Below are positions 5,058 to 11,984 of a DNA stretch of 11,984 bases, piece by piece. The translations under genes and the position numbers were made by a program. The notes beneath the pieces are model-generated. The model saw nothing but the letters and a program-made list of their open reading frames with translations. It did not search any database and had not been told where the DNA came from. Each line of letters begins with the position of its first letter. Within the stretch, counting starts at the first letter, position 1. Source of the stretch: an uncultured Nannocystaceae bacterium (lineage in GTDB: Bacteria > Myxococcota_A > Polyangia > Nannocystales > Nannocystaceae); contig CALKDV010000389.1 in NCBI GenBank assembly GCA_938084085.1, forward strand, positions 1 to 11,984, read 5' to 3'.

Positions 5058-5861
5058 ATGACCATGGGACGCGCGCGCTGGGTCGGTTGCCTCGGGCTGC
5101 TGTGGATTTTCGCGGCGACTCTGTCCATGTCTGGCGTCGCGCGGGGGTCTGAGGCCGCGCCCGCCCCCCAACGCCCGGCGGCGCAGGCCCCGGCGAAGGC
5201 GACGGCGCAGGCCCCGGCCCCGGCGACAGCTCAGGGGGCGACAGACGCCGACAAATACGACATTGACGTTAGCAAGCGTCGCAGCGAGGTCTATGGGGAG
5301 CAGCTCGATGGGTTGAAGGCGGACGTGGAGTCCTTGAAAGACCGCATCTTCCGCAGCAAAGCGCGACTCGCCCTGCTCAAAGAGACGGTGCTCAAGGGCG
5401 TGCTCGCGGGGAGCCGTGTAGTGCTCGTTCATCGCAACCGCATGGGCTCCCAGTTTCAGCTCGTGCGTCTAGTTATCTCCTTGGACGGCGCGCAGATCTA
5501 CGCCCGCACCGACGAGAGCGGCGCGCTCGACAGCGAAGACGAGGTCACTGTGTACGACGGGAACCTCGTCCCGGGACCGCACAGCATCACGGTCCAAATG
5601 GAGTATCGAGGGCAGGGCTTCGGCGTGTTTAGCTACCTGAACGGCTACTCCTTCGATTCTCGCAGTTCGCACAGCTTCACAGCACCCGAAAATGGCGCGA
5701 TCAAGCTGATGTCCGTGGGGTACGAGCGTGGCAATTTCAGCACCGAGATGCGAGACCGACCCGCGGTGAGTTGGCAAGAGGTCCCTCTCGACGCGGCCGG
5801 TCGGCCGCTACCCCGTACCCGTGGAGAGCGCGGCGGCGCGTCGTCGAATGCCAAGGACTAG
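5058..5861 (+). CDS. Exported coiled-coil/beta-domain protein of unknown function (myxobacterial type)
   Basis: First gene of the envelope operon. The ATG at 5058 gives a normal Sec signal (MTMGRARW, then a Leu/Ala-rich core, cleavage near VARG); an in-frame GTG at 5019 would add 13 residues. Neither has a clear ribosome site. Residue numbers below count from 5019. After the signal come a Pro/Ala/Gln linker (about 46-76) containing AQAPAKAT and AQAPAPAT in tandem, a predicted coiled coil (about 85-125, ending RSKARLALLKETVL), and a beta-rich domain (about 131-240) with GSRVVLVHRN, LVRLVISLDGAQIYARTDE and VPGPHSITVQMEYRG. Similar proteins in myxobacteria are, as I recall, often labelled 'dihydrolipoamide acetyltransferase'; only the Pro/Ala linker resembles that enzyme, and there is no lipoyl or catalytic domain here. 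Function unknown. It is followed after 6 bases by the next gene. Confidence 0.85.
   Translation: MTMGRARWVGCLGLLWIFAATLSMSGVARGSEAAPAPQRPAAQAPAKATAQAPAPATAQGATDADKYDIDVSKRRSEVYGEQLDGLKADVESLKDRIFRSKARLALLKETVLKGVLAGSRVVLVHRNRMGSQFQLVRLVISLDGAQIYARTDESGALDSEDEVTVYDGNLVPGPHSITVQMEYRGQGFGVFSYLNGYSFDSRSSHSFTAPENGAIKLMSVGYERGNFSTEMRDRPAVSWQEVPLDAAGRPLPRTRGERGGASSNAKD
5181..5228 (+). repeat. Two 24-base tandem repeats in the Pro/Ala linker
   Basis: Units 5181-5204 and 5205-5228 differ at a few positions and encode AQAPAKAT and AQAPAPAT, followed by a degenerate start of a third copy (AQGAT). In-frame copy-number change would lengthen or shorten the periplasmic linker without a frameshift. Confidence 0.6.
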
Positions 5862-5867
5862 ACCCGG

Positions 5868-8270
5868 TTGAGCAGAACGAGAAAAGCTCGGAACGCGCGC
5901 GCGAGGGTTCGACGGCTCCTCGCGGTCGTCGTGTTGTCCACACCGACGCTCACGCACGCAGCGCCGACGCCGAGTGAGCGTTTGGAGGGAATCGAAGCTC
6001 GCAGGCTGGACGTGGAGCGCATGGTGGCCGAGGCCGAAGAGGGCGCGAAGAAAGAAGAGACCACGTCGGTCAAGGCGCTCGCGAAACGCCTCGTCGAGGG
6101 GCAGCTCTTGCTCGCAGAGCGCGACACCGAGCGCGCGGCGATCGTCTTTTTAGACCTGGTGGAGAATCACACCGGCTCTCCCGCGGCGTCGCAGGCGATG
6201 TTTTTTTTGGGACGTGCCCTCGTCGAACTTGAGATGGGTCCATGGGCGACAGAGTGCTTCGGCCGCAACCTTGGCGACTCCACCCCCGACGGCCGGCGCT
6301 ATCACCAGCAAAGCGTGGCGCAGCTCTTGCGATTGCTGACGCCTTCAAGAGCCGAGGGATTCGCGCGCAACCCTGGTCTTAGCGCGACGCCGGAGCGCCG
6401 CGCGCGGATTCGATCGTTGGGAGGGCGAGTCGAACTCGGCTTGCGCGACTCTGTGTTGTCGAAGATCGATGGGGAGCGGGTCTTGGCGTGGGCGCGCTCA
6501 GTCCCCGCGGCGAAGCGAGAGCTTGAGCTCCGTTACGAGCTCGGCCGAGCGCTGTTCTTGCTCGACGATTTCACAGCGTCCTACGAAGAGTTGGCGGCGC
6601 TGCTTGAGCCGGAAGAGGGCGATCGCAGGGCGCGGTCGATCGCCCTGCGCGCGGGATATATCGCCGGCGCCTCCGCGCTCGGACGCGACGAGGAGGAGAT
6701 CTCGCTTGAGCTTTTCAAGTTTACGGTCGGGCTTGAGGCGGCGACCGAAGCGGACGATGAGATCATCTCGCTGGCGTGGATGGCTCAAGGTCGGATCCAT
6801 CACGACGCGGGCCGCTTCGATGAAGCGATCGCGGCCTACCGCATGATCAGCCGCGACTCACCACTGTTCAAAGAGGCGCTCTATGAGACCGCGTGGATCT
6901 TGCTGCGCGATGAAGCTTTCGACCGCGCCGTGCAAGCCCTGGATTTGCTGCTGATCTACGATCCGGAGTCGTCCATCGCTTGGGAGATTAAGCAGCTGCG
7001 TGGGAAGATCAAAATTCGCTCCCGGGATTACCGCGCGGCGGAGGAGGAATTTATCGCCCTCCGCAAAGAGTTTGACGCCCTCGGGAAGCGGCTCGTGGGC
7101 AAGCTGGCGTCGCGGGGCGATTCCCAGGAGTATTTCTCCGCCGTTGTCGCTCAAGACATGGCGCACTTTCGGTTGGACTCGGTGCTGCCCGTGGAGGCTG
7201 TGGCGGTCGCGCAGCGGGTCCCCAGAGCGGTCCAGACGGAGAAGCTCGTGCGTGAACTTGGAGAACTCGACGCGCAGCTCATCGACACAAACGCGCTGCT
7301 GGTGCGGATGGAGCAGGCGGTCCGGGCGCCGGAGCGGGCGCGATTGTTCCAAGATCTCGGGGGCTACTTGGCGTCCATGGATGCGGTGACGCTGAACGTC
7401 GTCGGCATCAAGGAGGGGCTCGTGTCTGCGGTGCGGGTGCGAAAAAACTCTCCGCGGGCGCAAACCCTTGAGTCGCAGCGCAAGGAGGCGCGACGCGTCC
7501 TCGACAAGTCGCTCCAAGGGAAGCGTCGGGGGGAGATCGCCGCGGAGATCGAGGAACTGTCAGAGCGCGCGCACAAATATGATCTCACTGTGGCAGCGCT
7601 CCGAGCACAGCTGCTCGGGACGGAGCGCTATTACGAGCAGACTCGGGCGCGTCAACGCATCGATCGGTCGGCCTACCTCGGGCAGCTGGCGGAGCTTCGA
7701 GACGAGGTGGGGACCTTGCAGCGGGAATCCAAACGCCTCGAGAATGCGATGGAGGCTCTGCGGACTCGCATGCGGTTTGAGGACCCCTGGGCGGCCGAGG
7801 AGCGGCGCGCCATCGAGACCTACTCTCGCTACCTCGATTTGATGATGGAGGAGCTGGTGCGCACCACGAAGGCCAAGGCCGAGAACGCCGTCTTCCGCAA
7901 GATCAAGATCGTCGAGGGGCGCATCACCGAAGTGCGAGCGCTCCTCGATCAGGCCGCGGGGAGACGCCTTGTCCGGGCCATCGCCATCGTCACCGAGGAG
8001 CGCGACAACCTCGACCGCTACCGGTTGGAAATGAACGGCACGACCGAGACGACCCGCGCCCTCGCGGGCGAGGTGCTCGCGGCGTCGATCAACGATGTCA
8101 TCGGTGAGGTCCTAAATCTCGTCACTCGGTCGGAGGTTGGGCTTTTGGACGTGGCGTGGTCCATCCAAGAGTCTGAGACTGAAGAGATTCGGCGGCTCGA
8201 CAGAAACCGGGCGAGAGACCTTCGCGAGATCGAACGAAATCTCGAGCAAGGACTGGGGGAGTTGGAGTGA
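5868..8270 (+). CDS. Exported TPR/coiled-coil repeat protein of unknown function
   Basis: An 800-residue protein starting at TTG 5868, six bases after the previous stop, with AAGGA at 5853-5857 as ribosome site. The start is supported by a complete Sec signal: a very basic n-region (RTRKARNARARVRR, 3-16), a hydrophobic core and cleavage near THA-AP (31/32). The first half carries TPR-like helical pairs, clearest at about 72-132, 218-247, 300-328 (AWMAQGRIHHDAGRFDEAIAAY) and 335-400. The second half is mostly charged helix with coiled-coil character, at about 455-485, 535-665 and 770-800. A conserved-looking stretch EVGLLDVAWSIQESETEEI (756-774) lies near the C terminus. There is no catalytic motif and no membrane segment beyond the signal, so a periplasmic scaffold is the best guess. 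The stop overlaps the next start. I know of similar proteins in myxobacteria but no established function. Confidence 0.88.
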   Translation: MSRTRKARNARARVRRLLAVVVLSTPTLTHAAPTPSERLEGIEARRLDVERMVAEAEEGAKKEETTSVKALAKRLVEGQLLLAERDTERAAIVFLDLVENHTGSPAASQAMFFLGRALVELEMGPWATECFGRNLGDSTPDGRRYHQQSVAQLLRLLTPSRAEGFARNPGLSATPERRARIRSLGGRVELGLRDSVLSKIDGERVLAWARSVPAAKRELELRYELGRALFLLDDFTASYEELAALLEPEEGDRRARSIALRAGYIAGASALGRDEEEISLELFKFTVGLEAATEADDEIISLAWMAQGRIHHDAGRFDEAIAAYRMISRDSPLFKEALYETAWILLRDEAFDRAVQALDLLLIYDPESSIAWEIKQLRGKIKIRSRDYRAAEEEFIALRKEFDALGKRLVGKLASRGDSQEYFSAVVAQDMAHFRLDSVLPVEAVAVAQRVPRAVQTEKLVRELGELDAQLIDTNALLVRMEQAVRAPERARLFQDLGGYLASMDAVTLNVVGIKEGLVSAVRVRKNSPRAQTLESQRKEARRVLDKSLQGKRRGEIAAEIEELSERAHKYDLTVAALRAQLLGTERYYEQTRARQRIDRSAYLGQLAELRDEVGTLQRESKRLENAMEALRTRMRFEDPWAAEERRAIETYSRYLDLMMEELVRTTKAKAENAVFRKIKIVEGRITEVRALLDQAAGRRLVRAIAIVTEERDNLDRYRLEMNGTTETTRALAGEVLAASINDVIGEVLNLVTRSEVGLLDVAWSIQESETEEIRRLDRNRARDLREIERNLEQGLGELE

Positions 8271-11200
8271 CCCGACGGAGCATTCATCGCGGTCTCGCGA
8301 GCGTCGTTGGGTTGCCCCTCGTCGCGGTGACCTTGTCCTCGATTCCGGAGGCCTTCGCAGCGGGACGCCACGAGACGTCGCAGGCGGTGGCGCCGGCTTC
8401 GTCGGCGCAAGAGGGGGGCGCTGCGCCAGAGGTGACCGACGGTTCGCAGGAGAGCACGCCGGATCCGGCGCCGTCCGCCGAATCCGAGTCCGAGTCCGCG
8501 TCCGAGTCCAGCGTTCGCAACGCGGCGGTGGGTGGTGAGCCTGGCTCGGGGGTGCCCCGCGAGACGCTTGGAAAGGTCGACCCCTCGCTGCTCGTCGCGC
8601 CGCTCCCCCGTCGCGCGCGCAGCCCTCAAGAGACCGCGGCCCTCGCGGAGATGGAGCGGCTGTTCTCGAGGTACGACGCCGCTTCCAACGCGACGAGTGA
8701 CAGTCTCCGCGACCTACTGACTATCCAAGGTGAGCAGGGTCGCGACGCCGTCAACAAATACTACGACGCGGAGACCCGCGCCCGCGCGGCCAAGGTTCGG
8801 GCGCTGCGCTCAAAGGCCGTCGCTCGGTACGAGGAGTTCCTGACGTTGCACCCCAACGACCCGGTATGGACGCCGGAGATCATGTTGCGGCTGGGGCAGC
8901 TGCTCTTTGAGAGCGCGAGCGAGCGATTTCGGCTTCAAGAAGAGGCGTGGGAGAAGGAACTCGCTGCGTACCGGGAGCGAGAAGACGCAGGCGAGAAGGT
9001 CGGGGAGATGCCGGTGGCTCCCGAGGCGGACTTCTCGGAGGCGATCTCCATGTTCCGCACGGCGTCCGTAGGTTTCCCTGATTACGCCAACATCGACGCG
9101 GCGCTCTACATGATGGGATTTTTGCTGCTTGAGCAGGGTGATTTTGACGGGGCGAGGCAGTCATTCCTCGCGCTCGGATGCAGCAACCGCTTCGACGCTC
9201 CGGAGGCGGATAGCGGCAACGTCATCCCCTCGTACAAGGTGATGCCCGAAAGCTATGACGACGGATGCCGCCCCTCCAAGCCTGAGGGGAGGTACGTGAA
9301 CGAAGCGTGGCTTCGCATCGGCGAACTCCACTACGATATGGATGAGCTCGATCAGGCGCTCACGGCGTACAAGCAGGCCGCGAGTGACGAGCGAAATGAC
9401 TTTTACGATGAGGCGCTGATTCGGATGGCGTGGACGCTGTATCTCCGCCGTGATTTCGCGGCAGCGGTGGAGCGCCTCGACGAATTTGTTCGCTACGCCG
9501 ACAAGGTGAAGGGGACCGACGCGGGGCTCGGGACCGCCGAACTTCGCGACGACGCCGTGAAGTACATCGCCAAGTCGTATGTGGAAGACGACTGGGATGG
9601 CGATGGCCGTTTTGACTCCGTGCGGGGCTTGGCCCGGCTCGATCGTGACTACAAGGCTCGCGCCAAAGAGGTCCACGTGCCGGAGATCTACGCGGCGCTT
9701 GGGGGCTTGTACGCCTACCAAACAGATTATATGGAGGCCATCGAGATTTGGGAGGAGACCCTCCGACGGTGGCCGACGACGAGGACCGCCCCGGATGTGC
9801 AGCTTCGAATTATGCAAGCCTACGCCTTGCTCACCGAGCGCGACGCCGCCGCCGCCGCGCGGGATAAGCTCGCTACCCAGTACCTGAGGGGCTCGGAGTG
9901 GTTTTATGCCAACGAGTCCGACCCGGACGCGATCGCGCGCGGCTTCGAGCTCGCAGAGGATGCCCTCGTCGCGACGGCGGTGGAGCACCATGAGAAGGCG
10001 CAACAGTTCCGCTCTGCGGGAGATTTTGCCGGCGCCAAACAAGAGTACCTGGTCGCTGGCAAGGCGTACCAAGCCTACTTGGAGCGCTTCCCGAACACGC
10101 AAAGCTCGTACGAATACCGCTTTCAATACGCGGACAGCCTGTACTACAGCGACCAGTACGATCTCGCCGCCCAAAACTACGCGGAGGTCCGCGACTCGAA
10201 CATTGACAACCGGCTGCAACGGGACGCCGCAGAGGGGGTCATCTTTTCGTTTGATGCGGCGATGCAAACGGCCATCGATGAGGGAGACCTCGACCTCCCG
10301 GAGATGCCCAAGGATGGGATGGAGGGGCAAGGGCCCGAACTTAAGCCGAAGAAACTGCCGCCTCTGGTGGCGGCCATGCAGCGCGCCTACGACGACTTCA
10401 TCGAGATTTTTCCCGACAGCAAGTCGACCGCTCAGTTTCGCTATGAGGCGGCCTCGCTGAGCCAACGCTATATCCGCTTCAATGACTCCGAAGCTCGTTA
10501 CGTGGCGGTTTTGGACAATCACTGCAGTCAGAACATCGCGATCAATGCGGGCTACGCGATCATCGACGCGCACGTGGTGCGCGGTGACCTCGAGGGGACG
10601 CGCACGTGGACCGAGGAGCTCGCGTCCCGCAATTGTGGCTCGGACGAGGAGCGGGCCAAGTTCGCCGGAGAACTTCGAACCATCGGGAACGCCGTGCGCT
10701 TCCAAGAAGCGCAGGTGTTGTTCGACGCCGGGGCGTTTGAAGCGGCGGCGGATCGCTACGTCGCGCTGGTCGATGAGGCGCCGGATGACTCGCAGGCCGA
10801 CCGCGCGCTCAACAACGCCGCGGTTGCGTATGAGGAGATAGGGCGTTTTGGCTCCGCGACGCGGACCTACGAGCGGATCTACACCGACTATCCAGACAGC
10901 GAGTTCGCCGACGACGCGCTGCTTCGTACGGGTTTCAACCACGCGCGGTTCTTTGAGTACGAGCAGGCCGTCACAAAGTACTTGGTCCTCGCGGAAGACG
11001 AGCGCTACGCCACGAGCGAGCATCGACTCCTCGCCTTAAAGAACGCCGCAGCCTTAATGGAGAACCTCCAGGACTATGAGCGCGCAGGCGATCTTTTCCG
11101 CAAATGGTCCGAGAAGTCTGAGGACCCGAATGAGCAAGCCGAGGGGCTGTTTCGTGCGGCAGTGGTCACGGGCAAGCGCGGCGCTCAGCGGGCGACGGTC

Positions 11201-11884
11201 AAGGCCTACAAGCGCTATTTGGCGAAGCACGGCAACGACGCATCGGAGGGACCGCGAGCCGTGGAGGCGCAGTTGCAGATCGGGCTTGCCTACGAGGAGA
11301 TGGGGCGCCGGAAGGACGCGGACAAAGCTTACCGGGCGTGCGTAGCAGAGTTTAATCGCAGGGGACTCGAACCGGCCTCCGACGCCGCGGAGTTCCCGGC
11401 GCAGGCGCAGTTTTTGTTGGCTGAGCGCACCCTCACGAAGGTCCTGAAGGTTAAGATTTCGGGGACGGGGAAGAAAATGGAGAAGTCGGTAAAGAACCTC
11501 TTCGATCGCGTCCTCGCGGCCTCGCAAGCGTACGATCAGGTCTTCCCCTTCCGGCGACTTGATTGGACCTTGGCGGGGATGTACCGGCGTGGGTTCGCCT
11601 TCGAGGACGTGGCGGAGAAGATTCGAACGGCTCCGGTGCCCAAGCAGCTGACGGAGTTCAGCGAGCCATGGTTTGCGTACAAGGATATCGTCGCCAATGA
11701 AGCCCAGCGATTTGAGGACAAGTCCATCCTGCTCTACGAGGAGCTTATTCGCCGCTCCGCCGAGTTTAAGGTCAACACGATCTGGACGCGGAGAGCCCGT
11801 GAACGCCTCAACAAGTACAAGCCCGAGGAGTTCCCACTCCTGCGCGACGCGGCGCTGGTGTTGCAATTGGAGGACTTGAGATGA
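8267..11884 (+). CDS. Large exported TPR scaffold protein, AgmU/GltD-like in size and architecture
   Basis: A 1205-residue protein starting at GTG 8267, overlapping the previous TGA by four bases; GGGGA at 8256-8260 is the ribosome site. The Sec signal ends near AFA-AG (31/32). It is followed by a disordered Ala/Ser/Glu segment (about 33-120) with the run ESESESASES. The rest is helical repeats of TPR/Sel1-like style, clearest at about 180-215, 275-305, 345-410, 473-505, 575-645, 845-875, 880-945 and 1000-1030. Within it, D442-x-D-x-DG-x-x-D450 resembles a calcium-binding loop. Cysteines occur at 305, 334, 753, 790 and 1025, fitting possible disulfides in the periplasm. Length and build resemble AgmU/GltD, the periplasmic TPR component of Myxococcus gliding motility, but homology is unproven and many Myxococcota have such proteins. 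Long reverse-strand open frames here are codon-bias shadows. Confidence 0.9.
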   Translation: MTRRSIHRGLASVVGLPLVAVTLSSIPEAFAAGRHETSQAVAPASSAQEGGAAPEVTDGSQESTPDPAPSAESESESASESSVRNAAVGGEPGSGVPRETLGKVDPSLLVAPLPRRARSPQETAALAEMERLFSRYDAASNATSDSLRDLLTIQGEQGRDAVNKYYDAETRARAAKVRALRSKAVARYEEFLTLHPNDPVWTPEIMLRLGQLLFESASERFRLQEEAWEKELAAYREREDAGEKVGEMPVAPEADFSEAISMFRTASVGFPDYANIDAALYMMGFLLLEQGDFDGARQSFLALGCSNRFDAPEADSGNVIPSYKVMPESYDDGCRPSKPEGRYVNEAWLRIGELHYDMDELDQALTAYKQAASDERNDFYDEALIRMAWTLYLRRDFAAAVERLDEFVRYADKVKGTDAGLGTAELRDDAVKYIAKSYVEDDWDGDGRFDSVRGLARLDRDYKARAKEVHVPEIYAALGGLYAYQTDYMEAIEIWEETLRRWPTTRTAPDVQLRIMQAYALLTERDAAAAARDKLATQYLRGSEWFYANESDPDAIARGFELAEDALVATAVEHHEKAQQFRSAGDFAGAKQEYLVAGKAYQAYLERFPNTQSSYEYRFQYADSLYYSDQYDLAAQNYAEVRDSNIDNRLQRDAAEGVIFSFDAAMQTAIDEGDLDLPEMPKDGMEGQGPELKPKKLPPLVAAMQRAYDDFIEIFPDSKSTAQFRYEAASLSQRYIRFNDSEARYVAVLDNHCSQNIAINAGYAIIDAHVVRGDLEGTRTWTEELASRNCGSDEERAKFAGELRTIGNAVRFQEAQVLFDAGAFEAAADRYVALVDEAPDDSQADRALNNAAVAYEEIGRFGSATRTYERIYTDYPDSEFADDALLRTGFNHARFFEYEQAVTKYLVLAEDERYATSEHRLLALKNAAALMENLQDYERAGDLFRKWSEKSEDPNEQAEGLFRAAVVTGKRGAQRATVKAYKRYLAKHGNDASEGPRAVEAQLQIGLAYEEMGRRKDADKAYRACVAEFNRRGLEPASDAAEFPAQAQFLLAERTLTKVLKVKISGTGKKMEKSVKNLFDRVLAASQAYDQVFPFRRLDWTLAGMYRRGFAFEDVAEKIRTAPVPKQLTEFSEPWFAYKDIVANEAQRFEDKSILLYEELIRRSAEFKVNTIWTRRARERLNKYKPEEFPLLRDAALVLQLEDLR
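8480..8509 (+). repeat. Imperfect hexanucleotide repeat encoding Ser-Glu run
   Basis: Five consecutive units of the form GAGTCC (GAATCC, GAGTCC, GAGTCC, GCGTCC, GAGTCC) encode ESESESASES. Slippage in units of six would keep the frame and only alter linker length after the signal peptide. Confidence 0.6.
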
Positions 11885-11984
11885 GCGTCCTATCGATACG
11901 TCGATTCTGCGGCCTCGCCACGGTCGTCACGCTCATCACGATGACAGGCAGCGGCTGCGCCGTCGAGGAGCCGACAATGGAGAC
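11881..11984 (+). CDS. Probable lipoprotein, N-terminal fragment
   Basis: Fourth gene of the operon, cut by the right edge after 34 codons. The ATG at 11881 overlaps the preceding TGA in an ATGA arrangement, so translation is probably coupled. The residues show a basic n-region (SIRRF), a hydrophobic core (LATVVTLITM) and GSGC, with C26 as the likely lipidated cysteine; the -3 residue is Gly rather than the usual Leu/Val, so the lipobox is slightly atypical. The next residues (AVEEPTME) are acidic, as is common just after a lipoprotein cleavage site. A lipid-anchored partner would suit the exported TPR proteins upstream. The family cannot be named from this piece. Confidence 0.75.
   Translation, partial: MSVLSIRRFCGLATVVTLITMTGSGCAVEEPTME

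Noticed and set aside
4124..5128. 334-codon minus-strand open frame spanning the obgE end and the following gap
   Set aside because: More than half is antisense to the conserved GTPase motifs of obgE, and no family features are seen in the translation.
9842..9858. GCC triplet repeat as a variable microsatellite
   Set aside because: It is only a short Ala run of four to five codons, ordinary in a GC-rich gene.
9161..11023. 620-codon open frame on the minus strand inside the large TPR gene
   Set aside because: It lies wholly antisense to a well-supported gene with signal peptide, ribosome site and TPR periodicity. Its composition (Arg/Val/Leu-rich, no domain) is that expected from reading high-GC codons backward.

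Overview
The window is a GC-rich chromosomal segment. Tightly packed genes, high-GC third codon positions, several GTG/TTG starts and a downstream operon of large exported TPR proteins suggest a Myxococcota-type ('deltaproteobacterial') genome. That placement is inference from protein style and gene content, not from a marker phylogeny. I see no rRNA, tRNA, CRISPR array, insertion sequence, phage gene or other sign of recent transfer. No stretch longer than about 300 bases lacks a gene; the longest gap is 2602-2892.

Layout. (1) 1-288, plus strand: the C-terminal end of a long-chain acyl-CoA synthetase, cut by the left edge. (2) 299-1552 and 1663-2601, both minus strand: a PLP-dependent class I/II aminotransferase, and upstream of it an exported SLT-type lytic transglycosylase with a long low-complexity tail. 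The aminotransferase converges on the acyl-CoA synthetase with only 10 bases between the stops. (3) 2602-2892: a divergent intergenic region with two inverted repeats, a recognisable sigma70-type promoter and a structured leader, feeding rplU. (4) 2893-4816, plus strand: rplU (L21), rpmA (L27) and obgE, the classic ribosome-assembly cluster. A strong intrinsic terminator sits between rpmA and obgE and ends only five bases before the obgE ATG; the Obg protein carries an acidic insertion of about 70 residues. (5) 5058-11984 (right edge), plus strand: four genes in one apparent operon, separated by 6, -4 and -4 bases. They encode a small exported coiled-coil plus beta-domain protein, an 800-residue exported TPR/coiled-coil protein, a 1205-residue exported TPR protein, and the start of a probable lipoprotein.

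How they fit. The left part is ordinary metabolism, wall turnover and translation. The right operon is the least characterised part. Every product has an N-terminal export signal, so the proteins should meet in the periplasm or at the outer membrane. The two large ones are repeat scaffolds, and the last is a candidate lipid-anchored partner. Large periplasmic TPR proteins of this size are known from the myxobacterial Glt/Agl gliding machinery (for example AgmU/GltD), so a related envelope-spanning or trafficking complex is a reasonable hypothesis; the sequence alone does not prove homology or a motility role.
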